Assembly (NCBI GenBank): GCA_013180625.2
Contig: SNVD02014823.1
Coordinates: forward strand, 31,943 to 95,942
Reading direction: 5' to 3'
Source: Boswellia sacra
Lineage: Eukaryota > Streptophyta > Magnoliopsida > Sapindales > Burseraceae
DNA: 64,000 nt
Below, piece by piece: positions 49,001 through 63,293 of the stretch. Position numbers and translations under genes: made by a program. Under the pieces are notes generated by a model, which was given only the letters and a program-made list of their open reading frames with translations, was not told the origin of the DNA and did no database searches. The stretch's first letter is position 1. Each line of letters begins with the position of its first letter.

Positions 49001-49083
49001 AAGTCCTTGTGCTGTATGAGTCTGATGATAATGTTCAATTTTCACTCAATGAGGCTTCAGTCACTGAGCTAGAACCACGATGA
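46063..49083 (+). CDS. Cysteine-rich receptor-like protein kinase (CRK), gene 2
   Basis: This is the tandem paralogue of gene 1 with the same seven-exon structure: 46063-46870, 47033-47179, 47442-47566, 47699-47909, 48111-48348, 48473-48623 and 48760-49083. The total is 2004 nt, 667 residues. It has a signal peptide, two DUF26 domains (motifs [13 protein letters not shown] and [13 protein letters not shown]), one transmembrane helix and a complete kinase (AVKRL lysine, [14 protein letters not shown]). Domain 2 is one residue shorter than in gene 1 (Phe missing in the LTSVNMY region), and the linker between the DUF26 domains differs ([20 protein letters not shown]). Intron 5 uses a GTGAGT donor. 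The reading frame is intact, so it is probably functional. Confidence 0.92.
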
Positions 49084-49249
49084 TTTTTGAAAAAGAAAGT
49101 TGTGTCTTTAAGCATCTTTGCCTTGGTGAGTTTTTATAAGAAATTCTCTATTGGTTGTTTATAAATCAGATTGAAGTCCTACTAGTCTTGAATGATAAAT
49201 ATTAAATCCAGTGATGGACACACCGTTGACAGATAAAGGCATGCATTTG

Positions 49250-49612
49250 CATGATGATTGATGTGACTTCTGATTCATTTTTGGCACGCTCGGCCCTGTT
49301 GTGCTATGAACAATGAAATGAAAAACTTCTCACCGTTTTTTGCATAATTCAAGCCTAGATAACTTCCTAATTGGTAAGGTTGCTATCATTTTTTTTCTTT
49401 GTATTTTGCTTTTGTTCGAAAGCAAGATTTTGAGATGTTAATTTTTTAGTTGCCCATAGGCTTACGAAATGTGAAAGCCTAGAACTCTAATTTATGAAGT
49501 TATTTTTAGTGAGTATTTATTTGTTATGTTTAGTTGTTTTTCTGAATTTGTGGATCCCTTCAAGCATGTAGTGTAGGATTTACACGTTACCCAATTACAG
49601 GAAACATAGAAA
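49250..49612 (+). pseudogene. Decayed CRK tail after gene 2, truncated
   Basis: It matches the tail after gene 1: exon 4 remnant near 49310-49375 (HNSSLDNFLIG-like, in broken frame) and the start of exon 5 near 49550-49610. It ends abruptly at about 49612, where the upstream region of gene 3 begins. This is the second duplication junction. Confidence 0.65.
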
Positions 49613-52600
49613 TTCTGGCTTTCATATGATAATGACCTAATGTGATGTGGTTGACAATGACTTGATGTGTAATTTTTGGCTCTACAGTACAATATTGTGA
49701 TGGCTTTTTACAAGTCACAGCCGCCCGAGGTGTGTGTTCACACCCAAATTTCTTTTCACTCACTACGAAGTCCGATTTGAAACTCAAAAGTCAGGGTGTC
49801 AATGTGTTGCACGATATGATATTTCTACAATATTAGTAAATATGTCAAATTGACGTTAAGTATTTGACAGGATAACTCATTTAACATTAATAAATAAATA
49901 TATTTTATTGATTTTTCACTTATAAACATATTTAATAATATAATTTATATAATAATAAATTAAGATAAGTTTAATTATTTTTTTACACTAACTATTTTAT
50001 ATATTTTAATAATAATTTTAATGAATATAAATATATAAAATCTAATAAATCATGTATAAATAAATTAAATAATTTATTAAATTATGAATTAAATATAATA
50101 TTATTATAATACGTGAATTGTATATTTAATGATCTTATCGTTTTATGTTTTATATTTTGATAAAATAATTAAATTGATTGAAATACAAATGCGAATTGCT
50201 GTCCGTACTCAAGAGTTACCAGGAGGTTGCCTTAAAGACCGGGAAAATTCACTAAAAAGGTGACTAAAGGTAGAAGCACTGAGGTAGATTTTTACAAAGT
50301 AATTTAGTACATGAAAGCGTTTAATTCACTGAAGTCAAGTGTCATGCGGGTGTCGTCACTTTTCTTCTTTTGTCATTTAATTTTAGGTGGGTTTGTATTT
50401 TCGTCAAATTGGCAGCATGGTTATAATTAGAAAAAAATACTTCTTTTAAAAAAACTAATATGTATAAAACTAACTTTTATTGGCTGAGCATACTACATAA
50501 ACATACTGAAATTAATGTTACAACTATCTAAACAATTTTATTTTCTTTATTGAAATTTTCACATAAATTTATTATATAATAATATAGTACTATTACAAAT
50601 TTATTCACTAAGTTTGAGTGCAATTTCTATCCAACCACTTGATCTTATTCTCTTGTATTATCCAAAGTGATGGAATAGGTGATTCATGTGAAACCCGTTG
50701 TTATTAGCATAAGAGGATAATGGTCAAGCACCAATAAAATCTGAAAGTTTACCATTGAATGAAAGTCAATTTCAAACTACTTTAATACAATAAAAGCAGC
50801 ATCCTTCTTTCTTTTTCCTTTTCTCAGATGAGAAAATGCGAATCAATTTAGTTTGAGGAAGAGTCAAATTTGATGAACTTTATATAATAAGCTAAAAGTT
50901 GGAATCATAGGAAATATTTTATCAAATAAACATTACAAGAAAAAAAATAGTACATTCCGTTTGGGAGTTAGGACTAAGTGGGGATTGGACAAGATTTTGG
51001 GATTAATTGCCTAAACCTTTATTTGAGGCATTCCAAGTGATTGTGATTGAGACTAATCATAATCCCAATAGTACCAAATCTTTGGGACAAAAAGTCCCAA
51101 GCTATACCGCGGGATCGTTTGTCCTAAGCTTGAGCTATTATATAATAATAAACATTAAATAAATAATTATTTACTATTTCTCAATTGAATAATAAAAATA
51201 ACAAATAAATATTAATTTATGATTTTATTTAAATTAATACATATTATAAAAATGAGATAATTTTAAAATAAATAATAATTATATATTTTACAATAAAATT
51301 ATATGTAGTAATAATAAACAATTGTATATATTATTAATAATTATTACAATACTTAATTTAAATATTAGTAAAACTAATATAATAAATATTATATTATTAG
51401 ACAAAAATTAATATAATAATATATAACTCATTTATGAATGATGACATTAAATTATTATAATATTAAATGTTATATAAAAATAAATAAATAAAATTTATTG
51501 ATGTAATAATAAATTAATTATAAAAATTAGTGCAATAAAATATTATTAAGAAAATATAAATATAATAGTATAATATATAAAAATTCTTATAACATACAAT
51601 ATAATATACCAAAAATTACTACATTTTAATAAACTACAACATTTAATTACATCTAATCAGGAATTAATATTGTTCATTAATTATAAAAATACGTAATAAC
51701 AATATAAAATAGCCCAAATATATATTTAAAAATTATATTAACAATTAATTTCTAATACAAAAAAATTTCACATTATTATTTTTTTAAAAAATAGCATGTA
51801 TTTAAATATTTTTAATCTAAATATTAAATTAATTTTCATTCAAATTAAACTAAAATTAAATTTAATTATTTTATATTTAAAAATTATTTTTATAAAAATT
51901 TGTTTTTTACTAATAAAATACAATCTCATACTATACTGGGTACAGAACAATACTAACTTTAGTTCAACGCCAACTCCAATCACAATCTCCAAAATCTGAA
52001 ACGGGCCTATTGCTCAAGCTTACTCTGGGGTCGCGCGGGCCATGGGCAGTTGTGATTCACTGAAGTTTTGATAAGGGAGCTTTAAAGCGGCCAGATGGTG
52101 GAAGGGTCAACAGTGGAATAAATAATTGAAGTTCATGTTGAATAATTTGCTTGAGTGATGGAACACGCGGTTCACATTTCCTTTTGTCCTTTTGCTTTGC
52201 TTATTCTAAAGAACGGTCATAGTTTGTCCTGTCACGGACCCCTCAACTTGTCGCCCTTCCTCCATCGATTGATTAATTACAAGACTACTAACAGCTAGTT
52301 TGGAATATATTATTAGTCAATGGAGAGAGTCTTAGAAATATTCGTGCACTGCTGACGTCGTACAACAAACTGATGGCATCCTGTTGGCTTGCTGCATGAC
52401 CACGTGGTGTAGGGGATGGACCAAAACTCTCTCAAGTCATTGGAGTTGTGGTCCACTTTGTCCACCGGAAAAAAAGGGTAAGAAGATTAAACATAATACC
52501 AAACCTTCAATCCTGATAATGGTTCGTGATGAGACCAACAACACTATGCATTCACTTTTGAAAGAGGAAGTAATAAGAAGTTTACCCAGAATTAATCTCA

Positions 52601-52821
52601 TTTCACAATATCGGAAAGTCTCCTGGCCATTTCAGTGCGTGACCTGCAACTTTTGCGGTAGCATGCGTATCTCCTGAAGGTGGATCAAGAAAGATCCTAA
52701 TTCTTTTCGAAAAGGTATTCCTGACGCTTTGAATTAACAAAAAGGAAGCAGGGATATTGTAAGGTTTCGCTTTCTTCTTCCTGAAAACATTCAATCAGGA
52801 TAGCTAGGGAGCCAACAAGAG
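49613..52821 (+). promoter_or_regulatory. Upstream region and 5' leader of CRK gene 3
   Basis: This is the longest of the three upstream regions. It shares blocks with both gene 1 (50520-50950) and gene 2 (51830-52821). It carries TGACGTCG (52353-52360) and the G-box CCACGTGG (52400-52407). A stretch at about 50955-51830 has no counterpart upstream of gene 1 or gene 2. It starts CCGTTTGGGAGTTAGGACTA, includes a GGGACAAAAAGTCCC palindrome near 51083, then becomes extremely AT-rich; it may be an old insertion. Confidence 0.55.
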
Positions 52822-55753
<2,932 letters not shown>

Positions 55754-56029
55754 GGCTTAAGTCACCGAGCTAGAACCACGATGATTTTTTTAAGAAGAAA
55801 GCTGTCTTTAAGCATGTTTGTCCTTGGTCTGAGTTTTATCGACTTTACAATACTTAGGACTCTCATATGCATGAACCTGTCCAATTTACATGTATAATAT
55901 AAAAGAAAGTCTATATAGGCTGTAAATCAGATTTAAGTCTTATTTATCTTGAATGAGACAAATACTAAATCAAGTGATGGACACATAATTGACAGATAAA
56001 GGCATGGATTTGCATGATGATTGATCTGA

Positions 56030-57090
56030 CACCTGATTCATTTTTGGCATGCTCGGCTCTGTTGTGCTATGGGCCAAGGAAATGAAAAACTTCTCATCTA
56101 TGCATTTTTGCTTAATTCAAGCTTAGATAACTTCCTATTTGGTACGGTTGCAATCCCTTTTTTTTTTTTTTTTAAATATTTAGCTTTTGTTTGAAAGAAC
56201 ATTCGTATTAATGCGAGATGTTAATTTTTTTGTTGCCTATGCTATTACGAAATGTGAAAGCCTAGAAGTCTATTTTATGTATTTATTTTTAGTAAGTTTA
56301 GTTGTTATATTCAATTGTTTTCGTGAATTTATAGATCCGTCAAGCGTGTAGCATAGGATTGGGAAAAACATTACCAAATTATAGGAAAAACATTACCAAA
56401 TTATAGGATACATAGCTCGTATGATCTTTTTATCTTCATGAAGATTATAGAATACCGATAATTCATCATTATCTTAAAGCTAGTAACATCTTTTTAGATG
56501 CAAATATGATTTCAAAAATTTCACAGGTTGTAATAGCAAGACTTTGAAATGGATCAAACACAAGGCTATACTAGTAGAGTTGTGGGAACCTGGTTAGTAT
56601 ATAAGATCCAATTTTTTCCCCTCTCCTATAATAATATACTAATGCATCTACTACAAGTCATTTAGATGTTTTGAGCTGTATTTTTTCAATTAAAAAAATT
56701 AATGCTGATCTTAAGACATTTATACAATATTCAAAATGATGGTCAATTATCTCAACAAAACCATTTATTTTCTTAAATTCCATCTTCTATTTTTTTAAAA
56801 AGAAAAAAGAAAAAAAATCACAATGAATTTGCATATCAATGAAACAACATAGAGTAACTTTATTCTGCATAATTAATATTATTATAGCGAATAAATAGGA
56901 TGGTTTCGTTGCAACTGAATCAATCTATTATTCGGTGAGTCTACGGCTCTAGAGCAAGTAAAGCATGGGCACTTCTCTTTTAAATCATGACGTTTTTAGC
57001 TTTGGTGTGTTGGTCTTGGAAATTATCATTGGCCAAAGAAACAATTGTTTTTGTGATGGAGGCAGAAGATCTCTTAATCTTTGTAAGTTA
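56030..57090 (+). pseudogene. Decayed CRK tail after gene 3, longest version
   Basis: This is the least truncated copy of the tail. Exon 4 remnant lies near 56080-56145, exon 5 near 56335-56595 (YHDLKASNIF-like and DQTQG segments with stops, plus a small tandem duplication GGAAAAACATTACCAAATTA near 56360-56405), and exon 6 near 56930-57083 ([15 protein letters not shown]) before a GTAAGT donor. No exon 7 is seen. It shows the uninterrupted version of the site where the Athila-like element inserted in unit 1. Confidence 0.7.
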
Positions 57091-58089
57091 ATAGATTCAT
57101 ACATATTTTTATTGGATATGACATTGCTTTAACAACACTTTTGCTGAAAAATAACTCTTCTAATTTATAGGAAAACAAAACTTTTTCAGTCCAGGTCAAG
57201 ACAACACTAAAATACAATAAAATAACTAGAAGAAAAAAAATCATAATTTCTCAACTCATAACTTCTTAACTATTCTTTTTATTTCTTTTTAATTAAAATT
57301 GACAAATTATAAAAACTAATTATATACTAGACTCTCAGACCATAAAAATCAATACTACTAAACCAAATAAATAACTAAGCCCATTCTTAATCTAATTAAG
57401 ACTATTAAACCAATTTGTTTTGGCATCTTATGATGAAAAGTTTGGTTTAATTTTGATTCCTAATATTCCTCTTCACTTTCTTGTCTAATATATAACAACT
57501 TTTAATTAGGAGAATCTCAATAGTATTAGGATAACTGGGGAGAATCCTATTTTCACAGGAACTCATTATTGGACGCTATCCTAGTTAACATATTATCTTA
57601 GTTCACGTTAGGAGGATATGTGTTTGCATTCGATTGTCTATTATAAGCCTAATTTGTGTTCTTTTCAAAATAAAACTCTACTACTTGCAACTGAAGGGAA
57701 GACAACTTGAGGCTGAATGGGAAACACAAATAGCTGATCACACATCTTTGGATGTGACGCATTGATCAAGGCATTCAAGGAGAGTAAGCGTCAGAGAGGT
57801 GCGGTGCGTCTTTACATTTTTATTAATTTTAGCCTTTATAGTATTTTCTAACATAATCTTGTAAAGCTAGGACAATGCATTGTGAGGATTCTTTATTTGG
57901 ATTGAGACAAACCCAGTGTGAGGCCCGTTTGCTATTCATTTAAATAAGGTGAGGTGTAAACAGTTTTGGGTCTATGTGTGAACAATTAATATGAAACCTG
58001 TCCAATACTTAGACAGTCCAAGTAGGCCCTCACTTAACCTTAATGAACGGGGCTTAGAAGATTGAGAAACCTAATCTCTCCCTTGGCAG
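57091..58089. other. Intergenic, nothing recognised
   Basis: This is about 1 kb of AT-rich sequence beyond the end of the CRK repeat unit. I found no gene-like frame, no clear terminal repeats and no RNA gene. Confidence 0.5.
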
Positions 58090-58098
58090 ATTCTATTA

Positions 58099-58362
58099 GG
58101 AAAATTCACAATTTTGACCCAAATTAAAAGGTCTACTTAAAATATAATCTGTTCACTACAAATTTTGATACGGTGACCTTCTATCCACCACACGTCAGGC
58201 TCTTATCTCTTTCGCGTCAAAACATGTGGAACGCCACTCTGATCATCATCTCTCTACATTCGCAATACCCAAGATCCTAATCTCAAGCAGCAACCTTACA
58301 ATTTACAAACACCCAAAAAAGAAAAACTAAACAATATAAAACAAAATTTCGGAAAGAAAAGG

Positions 58363-58405
<43 letters not shown>

Positions 58406-59189
58406 GTCACAAGCTATTGCAAAACGTGGATTGGGAGGGAGCTTCATGATGGCCCCCCTGCGGGTAAAAATCAATGCTCGACGCTGATCTCTTTTGGCAA
58501 AGAAAGCCTCAGCGTATAATCTTCTCATTCCTCTCTTCTTCCTTTCTGCTTGCCATTGTCAACAAAATCCAACAACCCGTTAAGCAAATAAAATCAAGCT
58601 CAAATTCTGATCTACTTTCTCGTGAAATCCGACCAAACACAACAAAACCCAGTTCAGAAAATTAAAGATTCACCGGTTTTGGTTGGGAAATTAGGATGAA
58701 AAGAGGAAGGTTTCTTTTTTTTTTTTTTAGGTTTTTGAATTTTGTTGAGGAACAGACATACACAGGCAAGGAACTCTAATAAAACTCGATTTGGGACAAA
58801 AACTTTCTTTACCTTTCATTTCGTTTTTTAATTTCTAATTTGAATACTTTTCACTTACACCATGTGAATCATAAAAAATGGGATTGATTGTACAGCGGTT
58901 TTTGTTCGATAGAGAGGTTGAAGATGAAGAGAGTCGGACACTCGACAAATGCAATTGAAGGGTTGTCATGTGTGAGGTTTTATGTAACCCAAAACACACG
59001 ATGGTGGATTGAATTTAGCTAACACTCGTTGTAATTTGTCTAGTCTCGTATGATTTGACTGTTGCTTTTATTTAATAAAAAAGGATAATGAGGTGATTTC
59101 TCAAGAAGAAGGTTATTGTATCAAAATTTATAGGATGGGTTATATTTCAACCAACCCCTTCAATTTGGATCAATATTTTAATTTTTCCC
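58099..59189. mobile_element. Mutator-like transposon with 9-bp target duplication
   Basis: The ends form an inverted repeat of nearly 60 bp. The left end GGAAAATTCACAATTTTGAC, then CCAAATTAAAAGGT, mirrors the right end AATTTGGATCAATATTTTAA, then TTTTTCCC. Flanks ATTCTATTA (58090-58098) and ATTATATTA (59190-59198) match at 8 of 9 bases. There is no transposase. The interior is GC-richer than its surroundings in places (58170-58290, 58430-58650) and has a short open frame (58474-58665) of unknown identity, so it may be captured host DNA (Pack-MULE type). Confidence 0.72.
58365..58402. repeat. (AT)19 microsatellite
   Basis: A perfect AT dinucleotide run inside the Mutator-like element. Confidence 0.95.
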
Positions 59190-59198
59190 ATTATATTA

Positions 59199-60159
59199 TT
59201 TGGAGATCCTAACAATGCACATCATTTATAAAGAAGAGCTATTTATAAACAAACTTACATGAACTCCAGTTTCTAATCATAAATTTAGCAATTCTAATTT
59301 AAAACTATAACTTTAAAGTTTCAAAGATTACTAGCAAACAAACAAACATGACGAAAATTTTTTTATTTGCACTTCAAATTTTCCTATACATACCCATTTC
59401 ATTTTTTTTAATAACATTTTTGGTTAATAATTGAAGTAATTAAATATCCATTAGGTAATTTGCAATTATGTACATCAGAACATATTTTGAAGTAATTTTT
59501 CTTTTACTCCTTATTAAGTGAAAAACCCCTTTATTTTTGTAAGTTCTAAATGCGGCTATGTTCCAATTAAATTATGAACAGAGTGTTATCCAGAATTGTT
59601 TGCCTAATTTTTCTTTCATTTACCTCTCATCTTTCTTAAAATCTAGGGTGAGACACTGAGTCTTGCTTATCCTCTTAACCAATCTCATTTTCACTATCAA
59701 TCAAAACCTTAAAGCCCTTCAATAAAAGGCAAAGCCATCATGCACAATGAATTTCACTAGGATAAATAAATTCATCAAAAAAGAATATAATTGATGGTAA
59801 GAGAAGAGATGCATAAATGTTCAACAAAACATACATGTAAATGATATAATCAATATAATATTTAGTTTTGTAATTTATTGGGGAGAACAGTTTTGGGCTC
59901 TGAACCTATAATCTTCACTCACCAATCGACAGATATTTAGTTTTGTGGCCAGAGCATTGACCCGTTAAAGATCAAGCGTACTACGAAAGCGGCAACAACT
60001 TCCAGGCGACACAAACTTCAGTTAATGCTTGCATAGAACTGTCAACTAGCGACGCACCATTTAAAGCTTACGTGCCCTTCTCCATAACTCAGGACTTGAT
60101 AACCAATCCCGACTCTTTTGCCTTTGAGACACCAAGGCAAAGTCAAATACCATACTCTC
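59199..60159 (+). other. Intergenic and upstream region of the MATE remnant
   Basis: AT-rich sequence with no coding frame. It presumably holds the former promoter of the MATE gene; no convincing core element stands out. Confidence 0.4.
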
Positions 60160-60832
60160 ATGGGTAGTATCGAAAGAGAAGGAGAATCTAGTCAGCCCTT
60201 GTTGAGAGAAGGAGCTGATCAAGAGAATAAAAGATTAAAAATAAGACTCTGGATTGAATCAAAGAAGCTATGGCGGATTGTTGGGCCAGCAATATTCAGC
60301 CAGATTTCTGGCTACACCATGAACATCGTCACTCAAGCGTTCGCCGGTCACCTTGGTGAAGTTGAGCTCGCTGCCATATCCATCGCCAACACTGTCATTG
60401 CTGGCTTCAATTTTGGCCTTCTGGTAATTAATCAAATTAACTCTCCCTCCTTTTATATATAAAAATATATGATGTATTTAACATTTTTTTTTGTTGGTTT
60501 TGACTATTGAATAGTTAGGCACGGCGAGCGCATTGGAGACCCTTTGCGGACAAGCTTTTGGAGCCAAGAGATATCACATGTTAGGCATTTACATGCAAAG
60601 ATCATGGATTGTTCTTTTCGTGCTCAGCTCCTTGTTAATACCAGTATACTTTTTCGCTTCTCCGATTCTGAAATGGCTCGGACAGCCTGATGATGTGGCA
60701 GAGATGTCCGGGTTGGTTGCTGTGTGGATGATACCACTGCACTTCAGTTTAATACCTTTGGTGCCATGCAAAAGTCAAGTAGAATACCTTTGGTGCAAGT
60801 GCAAAAATGGATGGTACGTGCCATGTTGGTGA
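60160..60832 (+). pseudogene. MATE/DTX efflux transporter, truncated to the first two exons
   Basis: Exon 1 (60160-60423) starts MGSIEREGESSQPLL and reaches the MATE fold with IVGPAIFSQISGYTMNIVTQ and FAGHLGEVELAAISIANT. Exon 2 starts after an acceptor at 60514 and reads LGTASALETLCGQAFGAKRY, then two membrane helices and WMIPLHFS. These are the first four or so helices of the twelve in plant DTX proton-coupled efflux carriers. After WMIPLHFS the frame loses family similarity: a repeated AATACCTTTGGTGC block (60749 and 60782) shifts the frame and a stop follows at 60830. No later exon is present downstream. The start at 60160 is preferred over 60118 because the Met-Gly-Ser start with acidic N-terminus fits the family. 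Confidence 0.82.
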
Positions 60833-61409
60833 ATAGGCAAGGAAGATTGAAATCTAATATTATTTTCTTTCTGAAAACATTTAAGATTTGATTTGAACTA
60901 TTCAAGTTCTTTTTTTCAGAAAGTAGCTGAAACTAAAACGTTGGTCAAAGTTTCAATTATCAAAGGTTTTTGCTAGTACGAATGAGTATTTAGCGAAAGT
61001 TTTCCATTCCAGACATTACCGTTTCCTAAATTGTACTATAGTTGAGTCCATGTGCAGGTACGTAGATCAATTTCGATTTGTTTCACTTGATCATTATTAT
61101 TATTATTTTCTTTTAAAGAGTAAGGGGTGGGCCAAGACTCAAATTAAATTTTAAACCCCCTACCCACCTCCAAGACTTGGATTTGACACCAGCTATGTAT
61201 GAGGAGGTAAAGAGCTACACTTTATCATTATTTATTTTTATTATTTTTATCATATAAAATACTGTTCAATTAGTTTTATTACCACCTATAACACATTAAT
61301 TCACTCCTCATGATATTTCAAAAGATTCAGCAAATATATCCATATTACAATTGAACGTAGCGATGTTTATATGCTAAAACTTTCTGTCCTATCTGTTGCA
61401 TTAAGAGTT
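60833..61409. other. Intergenic after the MATE remnant
   Basis: No MATE exons or other genes are seen. It contains ordinary AT-rich DNA and a short ATT run near 61096. Confidence 0.5.
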
Positions 61410-61410
61410 A

Positions 61411-61541
61411 GAGTAAATATGTGGTATAGCCGCTGCACTGCAGCAGACGATCCAAATCGCGTTATGTAGATACCTTATATTGATGTGACACAAACATGAC
61501 GTTCTCTGATTACATCTACTGCAGTATCACATATTTACTCT
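61411..61541. mobile_element. Small MITE with TA target duplication
   Basis: Terminal inverted repeats GAGTAAATATGTGGTA and TATCACATATTTACTC bracket about 130 bp and are flanked by TA on both sides. Inner parts also pair (CACTGCAG against CTGCAGT). The TA duplication suggests the Tc1/mariner (Stowaway-like) group. Confidence 0.6.
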
Positions 61542-61544
61542 AAT

Positions 61545-62263
61545 AGTTAACTAGAATCCATAGAGAAATCTTCTTTCACAAGGTCAAACCGAGGCAAATG
61601 TTTAAGATTTTTATGATTTTCATTTCTAATAATTATAATTTATTTAAATGCAATTAAATTAAATCCGCTGCACACTTATCGATACTTTATTACAGAATAA
61701 TCTACTCTCGCAGTAGAGCGGATAGAACCTTCCGATTAATTAGTCTTACAATGGAACTTGATCAATTTGTAACTTTTCCACCCGGGTAGTTATGACGAAC
61801 CCTATTATATGGCGAAAGATAAACAAGTCGCCGGAGTTTTCAAAATAATCACTGAACCCTCAACCGTTACCTCTGTTCTGTTAAGCAAGGGTATCAGGAT
61901 AAGTTTATGTTATTGTAAAATATCCTAAATAAAATAACAAAAGTGATAAATTTAATGTAATAAATTATTTTTTATTCTTTTTCTCTCTTTCTACCCTCTC
62001 TCTACATTTCCATTTTCTTCTTCTGCGTTGTATTCTTCAACTTAGCAAATCCTAGCCCTCGGTCTCTCTCTTTTGCGTTTTCTTCTTCTACGGTTGTTAG
62101 CAACTTCCGTTGTCAGTTCAAATCCCAGCCCTCAGTTTGAAACAAGAACGATTCATTGGAACAGGTAAAAGTGATGATTTTTTGCAATAGTAACTGCCAG
62201 CCACCACGATTGGCACGTGTATACCTCAACTAGGTTACAAAAACTCTATGTTTCTCACCAACC

Positions 62264-62331
<68 letters not shown>

Positions 62332-62774
62332 TTCAGACTGCAGAACCAACAAACCTGAGATCCCTCATCCTCAAAACCCAAAAAATTCTTTCAAATCCGT
62401 TATATCAAAACCTGTAAAAGACTTTTTCATTCAAAAAATTTCCCTCTTTAACTAATTCATTAATAATTTGTATCAAAATATGTTTTTCGTCTGGTAATTT
62501 TTTTAAAATATTTTCTTACGTGCTGTTTAGCCTTCATATTTGTACTTCTGTTTATTTATTTATTTTAAATATTTAAGCTGGTTTTTGGGTTGTTAAATTA
62601 TCATGATCATATTAGGGTTGTTTTGTTGGGTATATTGAATGGACCATTTTATATTTAGTTTGATGGTTTTGAATATATGTTGTATGAATGGCTTGCTTGC
62701 TTTGTTGGGCATATGGGTGTTTTGAGAAAAGTGTACGAAAGAAGTTAAAAAAAATGGTGGTTATTGTTGAATAA
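61545..62774. other. Intergenic with microsatellites
   Basis: No gene is recognised. A short frame at 62217-62417 is mostly the translated CT repeat. Two pyrimidine-rich segments (61975-62120) look like untranslated leader sequence, but no coding follows. Confidence 0.5.
62267..62330. repeat. Compound (TC)25(AC)7 microsatellite
   Basis: A perfect TC run (62267-62316) is followed directly by an AC run (62317-62330). Confidence 0.95.
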
Positions 62775-63241
62775 TGTTAGGAGATTGAACACTCCTACCG
62801 CAGCTCAAATAAAAGACAAGAAACAAATTGTTATGTTAGAAATAACAATTTGGGTGGCACTGCCCTCCACAATGAATAAAATAGACAACTTGGGCGGCTC
62901 AGCCTTACCACGGTAAATAAATTAAAGGCAATTAAAGAAAATAAAGACACAAATATTTAACGTGGTAAAACCCTCACTTTGAGGGAAACCTCCACGGGAC
63001 AAGACCGAAAATATTTCACTATGAAGAGAAATATTACAATCTCTCTCACAATTAGAATGGAGGAGATTACAAGGGAGGAAAAAGAGAAAAGCTTAATACA
63101 TAAGCTTGGTACACATATAAGGGGAGGACGAGGCTTTATTATATAGCCTAACCTCCCCCTCCTACACTTTGTTTCCCACCGATGTGGGATTGTGTGAAGG
63201 CAGTGTGAAAGGCAAAATGCCTTCACACCTTACACTTCACA
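62775..63241 (-). repeat. 3' LTR of a minus-strand Ty1/copia element
   Basis: Read on the minus strand it starts TGTGAAGTGTAAGGTG at 63241, right after the purine tract TTCAAGTGGGAGAA, and ends CTCCTAACA at 62775. A TATA box (GGCTATATAATAAAGC) and a typical leader with CCCTTGTAATCTCCTCC and GGTTTTACCACGTTAAATA follow. The 467-bp length and sequence style fit plant copia LTRs. Confidence 0.82.
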
Positions 63242-63293
63242 TTCTCCCACTTGAAGGCATTTTTTCTTTCAGTCTTGTCTCTATACATGCTGC

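Noticed and set aside
62217..62417. 66-residue frame with a long Leu-Ser repeat
   Set aside because: It is translation of the (TC)n(AC)n microsatellite.
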